A stretch of DNA of 64,000 nt from UBA7702 sp040776805 (GTDB taxonomy: Bacteria; Bacillota; Dehalobacteriia; UBA7702). Below, piece by piece: positions 23,952-33,777 of the stretch. Every line of letters begins with the position of its first letter. Within the stretch, counting starts at the first letter, position 1. Made by a program: the position numbers and the translations under genes. The notes beneath the pieces were generated by a model. It was given only the letters and a program-made list of their open reading frames with translations. It made no database searches and was not told the origin of the DNA. The stretch is taken from the NCBI GenBank assembly GCA_040776805.1, contig JAXGZS010000002.1:1-64000 (forward strand). Reading direction: 5' to 3'.

Positions 23952-25316
23952 TCATTCCCCTAATAATATATCCCGCAGTTTTTCCGAGGTGCAGCGGATA
24001 TTCCCAGCGCCCATCAGGAGCAGGATATCGCCGGGACGCATATTTTTCACAAGATAGCTGACGAGTTCCTCTTTGGCGGCAAAATGAAGGGGTTTTAACC
24101 CCCGTTTGGCGATTTCCTCTACGATCATTTGGGAGGAAACACCTTCGATGGGCTCTTCCCAGGCAGAGTAGATATCATCAATGATGATCACATCGGCATC
24201 GCCGAAAGAAGCGCCGAATTCCTGATACAGTTCTTTGACGCGGCTGTAACGGTGGGGTTGAAAAACAGCGATCACGCGAGCAAAGCCGCTGTCTTTTGCC
24301 GCTTTGATGGTGGCCCTCACCTCCGTGGGATGGTGGGCGTAATCGTCGACGATCACAATGCCGTCTCTGTCATACAAAACCTCAAAACGTCGGCCCGTGC
24401 CGGTAAAGTTTTCCAGATGGGCGGCGCTGCGGTCAAAGGGGATGCCGCCAAGATAGGCGGCGTAGATTGCCGCCAAAGCGTTGCTGATGTTATGGATCCC
24501 CGGCACGCGCAAATGGAGATCAGCCACTTTTTGGCCTTTATAATAGACTTCCGAAATGGAAGAAAGTCCCTCCATGCGTATATTCTTCACCGTCAGATCG
24601 ACGGCGCGGTGTTCCAAGCCATAGGAATGAAAGGGTCCTGCGCATTTTTCCGCCAATTCTCTTGTTCTGCGGTCGTCAAGACAGAGAATCAAATCCTTGC
24701 TTTGGGCGGCAAAGCGGCAGAAGGAGTGCTCCAAATTGGCCTCGGTGCGGTAGTAATTCATATGCTCCGGTTCAATATTGGTGATGATGGTGCGGTGGGG
24801 CCGGAGTTTTAGGAAAGAGCCGTCGCTTTCGTCGGCCTCCACCACCCAGATATCGCTGTCGCCCTTTTGGGCGTTGCTGCCGATCAGCGGTAAAATCCCG
24901 CCGAGCACAATATTGGGCTCTAATTTTTCCATATCGTAGATCAGGGCCAGCATGGCGGAGGTCGTTGTTTTCCCGTGAGCGCCGGCGACGGCCAAACCGC
25001 GGCCGCTGTTAAAGAGACGCGCCAGCAATTCCCCGCGGTGAACAATGGGAATGCCCCGTTCCCGGCCGATCACCATTTCCGGATTATCGTCTTTGATGGC
25101 GCTGGAATAGATGATTTCTCCGCAGTGTTCCGGTACGTTGGCCGCGTCATGACCGATATGGATCAAAGCGCCCATGTTCCGTAAATCTTCAATGACTTTC
25201 GTTTCCTGTACGTCGGAACCGCTGACGTCGTATCCCATGGATAATAATATTTTTGCCAAGGCGCTCATACCGATACCGCCGATGGCAATAAAATGAACCG
25301 CACCCTTATGACTCAT
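23952..25316 (-). CDS. murC: UDP-N-acetylmuramate-L-alanine ligase MurC
   Basis: A 454-residue ATP-dependent ligase adding L-Ala to UDP-MurNAc. The N-terminal Rossmann domain has GGIGMSALA, the ATP loop GAHGKTTTSAML lies near residue 110, and EADESDGSF and YAHHPTEV are conserved Mur ligase features. Located between murG and murB. Start ATG follows GAGGTAACC; the gap to murG is 69 bp. Confidence 0.96.
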   Translation of the reverse strand: MSHKGAVHFIAIGGIGMSALAKILLSMGYDVSGSDVQETKVIEDLRNMGALIHIGHDAANVPEHCGEIIYSSAIKDDNPEMVIGRERGIPIVHRGELLARLFNSGRGLAVAGAHGKTTTSAMLALIYDMEKLEPNIVLGGILPLIGSNAQKGDSDIWVVEADESDGSFLKLRPHRTIITNIEPEHMNYYRTEANLEHSFCRFAAQSKDLILCLDDRRTRELAEKCAGPFHSYGLEHRAVDLTVKNIRMEGLSSISEVYYKGQKVADLHLRVPGIHNISNALAAIYAAYLGGIPFDRSAAHLENFTGTGRRFEVLYDRDGIVIVDDYAHHPTEVRATIKAAKDSGFARVIAVFQPHRYSRVKELYQEFGASFGDADVIIIDDIYSAWEEPIEGVSSQMIVEEIAKRGLKPLHFAAKEELVSYLVKNMRPGDILLLMGAGNIRCTSEKLRDILLGE

Positions 25317-25385
25317 GGTTACCTCCTCGGGGGCCGAAACCCCTGCTTTATCTTATGTCAATGCACTCAATCGGTGCCTGACCCA

Positions 25386-26462
25386 CTATTTTTCTTTGAT
25401 CAGGGCGCACCCCGCGTCGACAATCCGCTGGAGGGCGTCGCCTCTGGCTTCCCCGCGCATTTTTTCGCCCATTTGCCGGCGATAGGGCTCATCCTCAATG
25501 AGCCGATCCAAGGCGGGGGCGAGCTTGTCTTTTAAGGCGGCGTCCAGCACCATTTTGGCCGCGCCTTTCCCATCGTAATAGGCGGCGTTCTTTTCCTGGT
25601 GTCCGTTGGAAAAAGGATAGGGCACGAGGATGGCGGGAACCCCTTTCACGGCGATCTCCGCCAAAAAAGAAGCGCCGGCCCGGCCGATACAGATATCGGT
25701 TCTGGCCAGAACAGAGTCCATTTTCTGCTCGTACTCCCGCACCCGGACAAAGGGGTAAGAAAGCAGGGCGGCATCGTCCTTGTTCATTTTGCCGACAATA
25801 TGATAAAAGAGCACCTTTTTCTTTTCCCGGTATATCTTATAATAGTCCGCCATGGCCATGTTGATGTGGTGAGCGCCTTGGCTGCCGCCGGTGATGGTCA
25901 CCAAAAGGGTGTCGTCGTCGATGCCGACGTAGGCGGCCCCGTCGTCTCTGACGGCGGTTTTGATGGATTCCCGCACCGGCATTCCCGTCAAAATGATTTT
26001 CTTGGCGTCTTTGACATATTTTGCCGTGTCGGTATAGGTCAAACAGAGACAGTCGGCAAGAGCCGCCAACTGCTGATTGGCTTTGCCCATTTCGGCGTTG
26101 GCCTCGTGAAGCATGGTTTTCACGCCGAGCTTTGCCCCGGCCCTTAACACCGGAAAGGAAGCGTAGCCCCCGGTACCGACGATGAGATCCGGTTGAAAAG
26201 CGGCGATGATCCGCTTTGCCATTTGAAACGATTTCAACACCAGATAAGCGTTTTTTGTCAAAACAAAAATATTTTTATTGCGCAGGGCCTTCACGGGGAG
26301 CAATTCATAACGGAATTCCTCATTGGGCATAATGTTCTTCTCGATGCCGTAGTCGGAGCCGATATAGAGGATTTCCGCGCCTTTTTCGCGAAACGCGCGG
26401 CCGATGGCAAGAGCGGGATAGAGATGCCCGCCGGTACCGCCGCCGCTGATGATAACTTTCAT
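25386..26462 (-). CDS. murG: Lipid II synthase glycosyltransferase MurG
   Basis: A 358-residue GT28 enzyme that transfers GlcNAc to lipid I at the inner membrane face. It starts MKVIISGGGTGGHLYPALA, the conserved Gly-rich lid; GGSQGAHHIN and GRAGASFLAEI form the donor site. The true ATG follows AAAGGAG and overlaps the ftsW stop codon (ATGA). A longer in-frame extension to 26705 is only a shadow inside ftsW. Confidence 0.96.
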   Translation of the reverse strand: MKVIISGGGTGGHLYPALAIGRAFREKGAEILYIGSDYGIEKNIMPNEEFRYELLPVKALRNKNIFVLTKNAYLVLKSFQMAKRIIAAFQPDLIVGTGGYASFPVLRAGAKLGVKTMLHEANAEMGKANQQLAALADCLCLTYTDTAKYVKDAKKIILTGMPVRESIKTAVRDDGAAYVGIDDDTLLVTITGGSQGAHHINMAMADYYKIYREKKKVLFYHIVGKMNKDDAALLSYPFVRVREYEQKMDSVLARTDICIGRAGASFLAEIAVKGVPAILVPYPFSNGHQEKNAAYYDGKGAAKMVLDAALKDKLAPALDRLIEDEPYRRQMGEKMRGEARGDALQRIVDAGCALIKEK

Positions 26463-27586
26463 CCGATATCTCCTTTGGGTAAGCGGGTGGATAAATTCAG
26501 CAGCAACCCCACACCGATCATGGTGAATATCAAGGAGCTGCCGCCATAGCTGATAAAGGGTAAGGCGATGCCGGTAACGGGCATCATGCCTGTGGCGACG
26601 AAGAAATTGATCAATGTCTGCACACCGACCGTCGCAGTGAGTCCCAAAGCCAAAAGGGCATGGAAGGGATCTTCGCTGAGGAGCGCGATGCGCACACCGC
26701 GCCAAACGAAAACGGCAAAGAGGAACAGTGTAAAAATCGTACCGATCAGACCCAGCTCTTCACCGATGAGAGAAAAGATAAAATCCGTATGGACTTCCGG
26801 CAAGTAATACCATTTGGAGCTGCCGTTGCCCAATCCCACGCCGGTAAAGCCGCCACTGCCGATGGCAATCAGCGACTGTACGGTCTGAAAGCCATAGCCT
26901 TGGGCATCGGCCCAAGGATTCAGAAAAGCGGTAAACCGCGCCATGCGGAAGGGTTCCCAAATAATGGCCGCCGCCACCAGGGCCACGCCGAGAATGATCA
27001 TAGTAAAAAGATAGCGGTATTTGACGCCACCGGCCATCATCATCAGAAATGCGGTGCCCACCAAAGCCACGGAAGTGCCGAGATCCGGCTGTAGCATAAT
27101 GAGACCGACGATGAGGCCGCACACGGCGATCAACGGTAAAAAACCGAAAACGAACGTTGCCGTTTTTTCCCGACGCCGACTCATATTATAAGCAAAAAAC
27201 AGCACGAGTGCAAGCTTTGCGAATTCAGAGGGCTGAAAATGGATGGGACCCAGCAAAATCGACCGCTCCGCGCCGAGGGAAGAGATACCGGCGCCTAATT
27301 TAACGAAGAGCAAAAGGATGACGGCGGCAATCAACGAAGGCCAAGCCGCTTTTTTGACGAGGTTCATGTCGAGCTTCAGCATGAAAAACATCACAACAAT
27401 GCCGATGGCCACCCACATACACTGTTTTTTCAGGTAGTAAAAACTGTCGTTGATGGCGCTGTCCGCGGCGATATACTGGCTTGCGCTGTAAACCATGATC
27501 ATACCGAAGGTCAAAAGTCCCGTCACCGCCAGAAACAACAAGAAATCAGGTTGCTTTCTCCCCCTGTTTCGGTCCGCATCCGCCAT
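26459..27586 (-). CDS. ftsW: SEDS-family glycosyltransferase FtsW
   Basis: A 375-residue polytopic protein with about ten membrane helices, the SEDS peptidoglycan polymerase that acts with the class B PBP at the septum. Characteristic sequences are HFQPSEFAKLALVLF near residue 130, VGLGNGSSKWYYLPEVHTDFIF, and ALPFISYGGSSLI near the end. The start lies inside the 3' end of murD (41-bp overlap) after GGGGGAAA. Confidence 0.94.
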   Translation of the reverse strand: MADADRNRGRKQPDFLLFLAVTGLLTFGMIMVYSASQYIAADSAINDSFYYLKKQCMWVAIGIVVMFFMLKLDMNLVKKAAWPSLIAAVILLLFVKLGAGISSLGAERSILLGPIHFQPSEFAKLALVLFFAYNMSRRREKTATFVFGFLPLIAVCGLIVGLIMLQPDLGTSVALVGTAFLMMMAGGVKYRYLFTMIILGVALVAAAIIWEPFRMARFTAFLNPWADAQGYGFQTVQSLIAIGSGGFTGVGLGNGSSKWYYLPEVHTDFIFSLIGEELGLIGTIFTLFLFAVFVWRGVRIALLSEDPFHALLALGLTATVGVQTLINFFVATGMMPVTGIALPFISYGGSSLIFTMIGVGLLLNLSTRLPKGDIG

Positions 27587-28949
27587 TGGTTTTCCCCCTT
27601 TTGAGCTTTAACACGATGTCCTTGAAAACCTGACCACGCTGTTCATAATTATCAAATTGATCAAAACTGGCATTGGCGGGAGAGAGTAAAACGATGTCGT
27701 CTTTCACCGCCTTTTTCGCCGAAAGAGCCACTGCCGCGGCGAGATCTTCGGCGATGGTAACATCTTCTAAACCGGCTCTTTGGGCGGCGTCGGCCATATC
27801 GGCCGCCGCCTCGCCGATCAAGATCAGCGCTTTGCATTTTTCGGCGATCAATTTTCCCAGTTCGCCGAAATCGTTGCCTTTGTTGCGGCCGCCGGCGATC
27901 AGCAAAATCGGCGCGTCGCCGTAGGAGGCCAAGGCCTTAAAAACGGCGTCGGGATTGGTTGCTTTGGAGTCGTTGACATAGCGCACGCCTTTGATGACGG
28001 CCACGTCTTCCAGACGATGCTCCACACCGGCAAAGGTTTTGAGGGTTTTTACGATGACCTTTTGATCGATGTTCAGTAGTTTTGCCACGGTAATGGCGCC
28101 CAAAGCGTTTTCCAAATTATGGGGCCCCGGCAGACGAATATCGGAAACCGGCATCACGATACTGTTTTCCTGTTCCATTCCGGCAGGTCCTTGAAAAAGG
28201 ATGTGATTATTTTGGAGCGAGGTTCCCGTATATATATGATCCTTGCAACTGAAAAATACCGGGATACCGCCGGTAATTTTTTCCAGGGAGCGAATGGCTT
28301 TATCGTCATAATTCAAAACCGTGTAATGCTTTTTGCTTTGCTTTGCGGCAAGATTCCCCTTGGCCGCCAAATACTCTTTCATGGAACCGTGACGGTCCAA
28401 ATGATCCGCGGTAAGATTCAGGAAAAGCGCGATGGTCGCATCCATGCGGTCGATGGTTTCCAACTGAAAAGAGGACATTTCCACCACGTAATAGTCGTAC
28501 TTATCGTTGAGACCGGATAACAGCGGCACGCCGATGTTGCCGCCGACAAAAACATGGTAACCGGCGGCTTTGAGGATTTCCCCAATCAAAGTCGTCGTGG
28601 TGGTCTTGCCATTGGTGCCGGTGATGCCGATGATCGGTTTCTTAATGAACCTGGCGGCAATTTCCAATTCCCCCCAAATAGGGATGTGATGATCCCGGAG
28701 CGCCACAGCGCAAGGGTGGGTTAAGGGAATCCCCGGACTGATCACGGCAAAGGCAAACCGCTCCTTATGAAAATCCGGCAATGTACCGAGAAACAGTTTG
28801 CAGCCTTTTGCCCTCCATTCATCGTAAACAGGTTTTTCCTCTGTATTATCATCGTAAAGCGATACGCAGCAGCCTTTTTTCAAAAGGAACGTCACCGCGC
28901 TGAGACCGCTCTTGCCGGCGCCCAGAACAAGGGCGCGTCTTTTTCCCAT
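27546..28949 (-). CDS. murD: UDP-N-acetylmuramoylalanine-D-glutamate ligase MurD
   Basis: A 467-residue ligase adding D-Glu to UDP-MurNAc-L-Ala. N-terminal dinucleotide-like GAGKSGLSA; ATP loop GITGTNGKTTTTTLIGE near residue 112; NDSKATNPDA and GGRNKGNDF are MurD-specific. The start at MGKRRAL fits the GGAG site better than the ATG 6 bp upstream. The C-terminus carries an unusual Gly/Cys/Lys tail (RGKTNGGCGPKQGEKAT) because it overlaps ftsW. Confidence 0.96.
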   Translation of the reverse strand: MGKRRALVLGAGKSGLSAVTFLLKKGCCVSLYDDNTEEKPVYDEWRAKGCKLFLGTLPDFHKERFAFAVISPGIPLTHPCAVALRDHHIPIWGELEIAARFIKKPIIGITGTNGKTTTTTLIGEILKAAGYHVFVGGNIGVPLLSGLNDKYDYYVVEMSSFQLETIDRMDATIALFLNLTADHLDRHGSMKEYLAAKGNLAAKQSKKHYTVLNYDDKAIRSLEKITGGIPVFFSCKDHIYTGTSLQNNHILFQGPAGMEQENSIVMPVSDIRLPGPHNLENALGAITVAKLLNIDQKVIVKTLKTFAGVEHRLEDVAVIKGVRYVNDSKATNPDAVFKALASYGDAPILLIAGGRNKGNDFGELGKLIAEKCKALILIGEAAADMADAAQRAGLEDVTIAEDLAAAVALSAKKAVKDDIVLLSPANASFDQFDNYEQRGQVFKDIVLKLKRGKTNGGCGPKQGEKAT

Positions 28950-28976
28950 ATTCATTTCTCCATAAGCCTCTATCTA

Positions 28977-29960
28977 TCAAAATTTAAAATAAATCAGCAG
29001 ACCGCCTACGACAAGAAGCAAAGACGCGGCCCAGAATGACAATACAACATTCGTTTCTTTCCATCCCAATTGTTCAAAGTGGTGATGCAGCGGCGCCATG
29101 CGAAAAACCCGTTTGCCGGTGAGTTTGAAGCCGATCACCTGAATCATCACAGACAGAACTTCAATCACGAAAACACCGCCCATGATGACGAGGAGCAGTT
29201 CCGTTCCGGTCAAGATAGAGAGCACGGCAATACCGCCGCCCAGGAACAGGGAACCGGTATCGCCCATAAATACTTTGGCGGGATAACGGTTAAAGAAAAG
29301 AAAGGAGAGACAAATCCCTGCCATCACCGCGGCGAATACCGTCAGCGCCGTATAATCCACAGCGCCAAAGGGCGGATGTTCGATACAGTAATAAGAGATC
29401 AAAGCATAGCCCAAATAAACGAAAAAGCTGACGCCGGCGGCGAGACCGTCGAGACCGTCGTTGAGGTTCACGCCGTTGGTCACACCGGCAATCAGGACAA
29501 AGGCCAACACAAAGTAAATACCGCCGATTTCCGTAAAGCCCAGGCCGGGGAGATACAGCTCCGTACCGCGGCCCAAGGTAATCACCGCGCCGTAAATCAG
29601 GAGCGCCGCGATGACGATTTCCCCGAACATTTTCTGATAAGCCCTTAAACCAAGGGAACGCTTTTTCACCGTCTTAATAAAATCATCCAAAAATCCGAGG
29701 AGACCGTAGAGCAAGGTGATAATCACAGCCAACAGTGAAGTCACGCCAAAATCCGCCAAAAACAGCATGGAGAGCACGAGAATCGCGGCAAAAGCCGCTC
29801 CGCCCATGGTCGGGGTGCCGCTTTTTTTCAGATGCTGCCGCGGCCCGTCGGTACGGATATTTTGTCCGAATTTCAAGCGCTTTAAAAGCGGAATGGTGGA
29901 AGGAATCAAAAGGAGGCCAATGCCCCAGGCAATGACGAACGCAAATAGCAAATATTTCAT
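28977..29960 (-). CDS. mraY: Phospho-MurNAc-pentapeptide transferase MraY
   Basis: A 327-residue integral membrane enzyme with about ten helices. It transfers phospho-MurNAc-pentapeptide to undecaprenyl phosphate, giving lipid I. The catalytic aspartates are in GTPTMGGAAF...LGFLDDFIK and NLNDGLDGLAAG, and the FMGDTGSLFLGG and MAPLHHHFEQLGWKE motifs are intact. Upstream is murE directly; the usual murF between them is absent. AGAAGAAC site before ATG. Confidence 0.96.
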   Translation of the reverse strand: MKYLLFAFVIAWGIGLLLIPSTIPLLKRLKFGQNIRTDGPRQHLKKSGTPTMGGAAFAAILVLSMLFLADFGVTSLLAVIITLLYGLLGFLDDFIKTVKKRSLGLRAYQKMFGEIVIAALLIYGAVITLGRGTELYLPGLGFTEIGGIYFVLAFVLIAGVTNGVNLNDGLDGLAAGVSFFVYLGYALISYYCIEHPPFGAVDYTALTVFAAVMAGICLSFLFFNRYPAKVFMGDTGSLFLGGGIAVLSILTGTELLLVIMGGVFVIEVLSVMIQVIGFKLTGKRVFRMAPLHHHFEQLGWKETNVVLSFWAASLLLVVGGLLIYFKF

Positions 29961-29984
29961 AGTTCTTCTCCGATATTGGTCTAT

Positions 29985-31436
29985 TTAGCAAAAAGCCAGC
30001 GCTTTTTTGACTTCTTCAAAATCATCGAAGTGGTGTTTCTCCGTACCGATGATCTGGTAGTCTTCATGGCCTTTGCCGGCGATCACCACAAGATCGTCGT
30101 CGTCGGCCATGAGCACGGCGTCGCGAATGGCTTCCCGGCGGTCACAGCGAATTTCATAAGCGCCGCCGCTCTCCTTAACGCCCTCCTCTACCATGCGGAT
30201 GATGGACATCGGTTCTTCCGTGCGGGGGTTATCCGAAGTAATCAAAGCGAAATCGGAAAGGCGGCCGCCGATTTTACCCATCACGGGGCGTTTTGTCCGA
30301 TCCCGGTCGCCGCCGCAGCCGAAGACGAGGATCACGCGTTTGGCCCCAAGTTTATTGGCGGTTTCCAGAATGTTCTGGAGACCGTCGGGGGTGTGGGCGT
30401 AATCGATAATCACCGTTGGCCCGCATTTTTCTTTGATCTTTTCAAAGCGTCCCCTGACCTGTTTGGCGCAGGATAAGGATTGGCTGATGAAGGCCAAAGG
30501 GATCCCTGCTTCAGCCGCCGCGGCAATGGCCGTCAGAGCGTTATAAACATTAAAATCGCCGATCAGACTCATCTTTACGGGGTAGCTTTTGCCGTCAAAA
30601 AGTAGGTCAAAGGAGGTGCCGTTGGCGTCCATGACGATGTTTTTCCCTTGAAAATCAGCGCCGTCCTTTAAACCGTATGTCTTAACCGGCACTTTGGTGA
30701 CAGCAAGAAAATCAGCGCGGTAGGGACTGTCGTAATTGACGATGCCGCAGCCCTGGTTTTCCCGGCGCAATCCCGCAAAAAGCAGCTGTTTGGCCTGTAA
30801 ATAATCGTCGAAGGTTTTATGATAATCAAGATGATCCTGGGTCAAATTGGTAAAAGCCGCGATGTTGAAATCAAGGGCGGAAACACGCCCCTGTTTCAAG
30901 GCGTGAGAGCTGACTTCCATAACCAGATATTCACAGTGGTTGTCGGTCATTTCCTTTAAATAACCGGATATTTCCAATGATTCCGGCGTCGTGTGGGTGG
31001 CGGGAATGACTCGGTCGCCGATGATGATATGGTTCGTGCCCATCAACGCCGTTTGCTTTCCGTAATCATCGAGAATATGTTTGATCAAATGCGTGGCGGT
31101 GGTCTTGCCGTTGGTGCCGGTGACGCCGATGATCTTCAGCTTATTGTGAGGGAAGCCGAAAAATGCCTCGGCCATCTTAGCCAGTGCCTCACGGCTGTCG
31201 GCTACGACCAACTGGGGAACCTCCAAGCCGGAAATCGCCTCTTCACAAACGAGGGCGCAGGCGCCGCTGGCCACGGCCTGGGCCGCGAAGCGGTGGCCGT
31301 CGGAGCTTTCGCCGCGGATGCAGAAAAAGACGCTGTCCTTCTTCACCTTACGGGAATCATATTGCAAATCAGCGATTTCCGGATTACCGCCAACCGATTC
31401 AAAACCGGCCAAAGCCGTCAATTCATGCCACTTCAT
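29985..31436 (-). CDS. murE: UDP-MurNAc-tripeptide synthetase MurE (meso-DAP type)
   Basis: A 483-residue ligase adding the third residue of the stem peptide. ATP loop GVTGTNGKTTATHLI near residue 109; DYAHTPDGL in the middle. The substrate motif DNPRTEEP (around residue 400) carries DNPR, which in characterised MurE enzymes goes with meso-diaminopimelate rather than L-lysine. The GGAGGAAAACC site precedes the ATG. The following gene is mraY. Confidence 0.96.
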   Translation of the reverse strand: MKWHELTALAGFESVGGNPEIADLQYDSRKVKKDSVFFCIRGESSDGHRFAAQAVASGACALVCEEAISGLEVPQLVVADSREALAKMAEAFFGFPHNKLKIIGVTGTNGKTTATHLIKHILDDYGKQTALMGTNHIIIGDRVIPATHTTPESLEISGYLKEMTDNHCEYLVMEVSSHALKQGRVSALDFNIAAFTNLTQDHLDYHKTFDDYLQAKQLLFAGLRRENQGCGIVNYDSPYRADFLAVTKVPVKTYGLKDGADFQGKNIVMDANGTSFDLLFDGKSYPVKMSLIGDFNVYNALTAIAAAAEAGIPLAFISQSLSCAKQVRGRFEKIKEKCGPTVIIDYAHTPDGLQNILETANKLGAKRVILVFGCGGDRDRTKRPVMGKIGGRLSDFALITSDNPRTEEPMSIIRMVEEGVKESGGAYEIRCDRREAIRDAVLMADDDDLVVIAGKGHEDYQIIGTEKHHFDDFEEVKKALAFC

Positions 31437-31453
31437 GGTTTTCCTCCATCAGA

Positions 31454-33616
31454 TCAGGGGCTCAAGGTAACCTCTTCGCCCGTTTTGTTTTCAAATGTCA
31501 CGGTGACCACATCACCGCGCTGTACGGCGCTGCCTGCCGCCGGTTCCTGGGATACGGCTGCGCCGCTGCCTTCGTAGACAAAGACGAGACCGAGGGCGTC
31601 GGCAATGAGTCCGGCTTCCAAAAGCCGTTTGCCGGTAAAGTCCGGTAAAATCACCGAAGTCTCTTCGCTGCCCCCCAGGGTAATCACAACGGTACTGCCT
31701 TCTGCCACTTCTTCTAAGACCGCCGGGGTCTGGGCCACGACTTTATCGCCGCTGCCTGCCACCCGGGTTTTGAGGTTGGCTTCTTGGAGCAAAGAGGCGG
31801 CTTCCTCCGGGGAAAGTCCCGTTACCGAGGGAACCATCACGGTTTCCGTTTTTTCCGCGTCTTCCCCTTTTTCGTCGGCCTCCAAGACTTCTGGTTCCAC
31901 ACCGAGATAGACGAGGGTATCTTCCATAATTCGTTTACAGACCGGCGCCGCGATGGTACCGCCGTATATGGGATAGCTGCCGGGTTCGTCGATGACGACA
32001 AGACAGACAATTTCAGGGTCATCCATGGGCGCCGCGCCGATAAAGGAGGCCACGTACTTTGAGGACGAGTAGGTACCGTTCACAAATTTCTGCGCCGTCC
32101 CTGTTTTACCGCCGACTCGGTACCCTTCGATATAAGCTTTGTTGCCGGTACCGTTGGCGACCACCTTTTCCAATATCTTACAAACTCTTTTCGAGGTTTC
32201 CTCGCTGATCACGCGGCGTACCTCTTTCGGATCTATCTCTTCCGTGATATTACCGTCGCTGTCCAAAATGGCTTTTACCAGCTGCGGTTCCCTTAGGATA
32301 CCGCCGTTCACCGCGGCGGACACCGCGCTGATCAGCTGGATCGACGTCAAACCGTAGCCTTGGCCGATGTACATATTGGCCACGTCGACAGCGTTCACTT
32401 CTTCGACTTCCTCCAGTTTTTGCAGGCTGCCGGCGCTTTCTCCCGGCAGGGAGATTCCGGTCGGCTGGCCGATGCCGAAGCTCTTCAAATAACGGTAAAA
32501 GGTGCGCGAATCATCGGCGTCGATACGCTGCCCTACCTGGACAAAGGCGGGGTTACAGGAATTTTCCGCCACCTCCACAAAGGTCTCGCTGCCGTGGGGC
32601 GTCCGCGACCAACAGCGTATTCTGACCTTGCCGACCATGATATAACCGGGGTCGTAAAACCGATCGTCTTCCTCGACGACGCCCTCTTCCAGGGCTGCAC
32701 TGATGGTCATGATCTTCGCGGCACTGCCGGGTTCGTAAAAATCGCTGACTGCCGTATTGCGCCAAAGGGCTGCTTCGTAATCACTGTAATGGTTGGGGTC
32801 GTAACCGGGGCGCACGGCGAGGGCCAAAATTTCCCCGGTATCGGGGTCCATGACAATGGCCGTGGCTCCTTTCGGGTTGACGCTGCCGCTCATCAAAGCG
32901 TCCAGTTCCCGTTCGCAGAAATACTGGATATTTTCATCGATGGTCAGCACCAGGGAGCTGCCTGCCGTCGGTTCCACATAGGTTTGATGGGAACCGGCAA
33001 TTTCCTGGCCATGGCTGTCGTACTGGGCTAAAATATAGCCGTCTGCGCCGGTGAGGGTCGTATCTTCCATGGCCTCCAAACCCTCTAATCCCTGATTGTC
33101 GATACCGACAAAACCCAGGGCGTGGCAGGCGAGGACATCGTTGGGATAGCTTCTTTTCGTCTCCGTGGTCAGACCGATCCCGGTAAGGCCGGCATTTTTC
33201 ACTCGGAAGGCGGTTTCCTCGTCCACTTTTCTTTTGATCCACTCAAAGGCTCTTCCCGAGGTCAATTTCGCAAGCACGGTTTCTTTGTCAAGCCCAAGGA
33301 TTTCGCTGAGGGTCGCCGCGATAGCCGGGGCTTCTTCGCTGTCGATTTCCGTGGGGGAAGCATAAACAGAATCCACGGAGACGCTAACGGCGAGGATATT
33401 GCCGTTTCTGTCATAGATCGTGCCGCGTCCCGCTTCCACCGGGACTTCTCTCATTTGCTGGTCTTTTCCTTTCTCCGCCAAGTCATCAGCGGCGAAAACC
33501 TGGAGATAAAAGAGGCGGAAAAAAACAGTGAAAAAGAGCAAGCTGAATAATAAGAAAATCAGCGTCGTTCGTTTCCTCAGGCGCAAGGAAACGCTGCTGT
33601 TTTTGTTTTGTTCCAC
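31454..33616 (-). CDS. ftsI: Class B penicillin-binding protein FtsI/SpoVD with PASTA domains
   Basis: A 720-residue transpeptidase. One N-terminal helix (TLIFLLFSLLFFTVFF), dimerisation domain from GRGTIYDRNG, and transpeptidase motifs SAAK (Ser298-Lys301), SCN (Ser353) and KTG (Lys504). Two PASTA domains follow at residues about 595-650 and 655-715. This resembles SpoVD/PBP2B of Bacillota; whether it serves septation, sporulation or both cannot be told. It starts with GTG after AGGTGG. It lies 161 bp downstream of ftsL, with a large inverted repeat between. Confidence 0.94.
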   Translation of the reverse strand: MEQNKNSSVSLRLRKRTTLIFLLFSLLFFTVFFRLFYLQVFAADDLAEKGKDQQMREVPVEAGRGTIYDRNGNILAVSVSVDSVYASPTEIDSEEAPAIAATLSEILGLDKETVLAKLTSGRAFEWIKRKVDEETAFRVKNAGLTGIGLTTETKRSYPNDVLACHALGFVGIDNQGLEGLEAMEDTTLTGADGYILAQYDSHGQEIAGSHQTYVEPTAGSSLVLTIDENIQYFCERELDALMSGSVNPKGATAIVMDPDTGEILALAVRPGYDPNHYSDYEAALWRNTAVSDFYEPGSAAKIMTISAALEEGVVEEDDRFYDPGYIMVGKVRIRCWSRTPHGSETFVEVAENSCNPAFVQVGQRIDADDSRTFYRYLKSFGIGQPTGISLPGESAGSLQKLEEVEEVNAVDVANMYIGQGYGLTSIQLISAVSAAVNGGILREPQLVKAILDSDGNITEEIDPKEVRRVISEETSKRVCKILEKVVANGTGNKAYIEGYRVGGKTGTAQKFVNGTYSSSKYVASFIGAAPMDDPEIVCLVVIDEPGSYPIYGGTIAAPVCKRIMEDTLVYLGVEPEVLEADEKGEDAEKTETVMVPSVTGLSPEEAASLLQEANLKTRVAGSGDKVVAQTPAVLEEVAEGSTVVITLGGSEETSVILPDFTGKRLLEAGLIADALGLVFVYEGSGAAVSQEPAAGSAVQRGDVVTVTFENKTGEEVTLSP

Positions 33617-33692
33617 GATGTTCCACCTGCCTTACGCTGTCATTTGAACAAAACGGTTTCCTCTTGTCTGCACATACCATTTAATTATACAA

Positions 33693-33744
33693 CAAAATGC
33701 CGCCGGAATACATAAAAACTTTTATAAATTCCCGCCGCATTTTG
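33693..33744. repeat. 52-bp imperfect palindrome between ftsL and ftsI
   Basis: Arms of 26 bases pair with five mismatches: CAAAATGC with GCATTTTG outside, GGAAT with ATTCC in the middle and ATAAAA with TTTTAT at the tip. It sits in an otherwise empty 161-bp gap of a tightly packed operon. A minus-strand TATAAT lies just downstream. It could be an RNA processing or stability element, an internal promoter operator, or a decayed short mobile element. Confidence 0.7.
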
Positions 33745-33777
33745 AAATCTTGTTTTCTGCCGCTGCTTTTCCCTGCT

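Noticed and set aside
26463..26705. N-terminal extension of murG
   Set aside because: It lies inside ftsW in another frame; the conserved MurG start MKVIISGGGTGGH has a good ribosome site.
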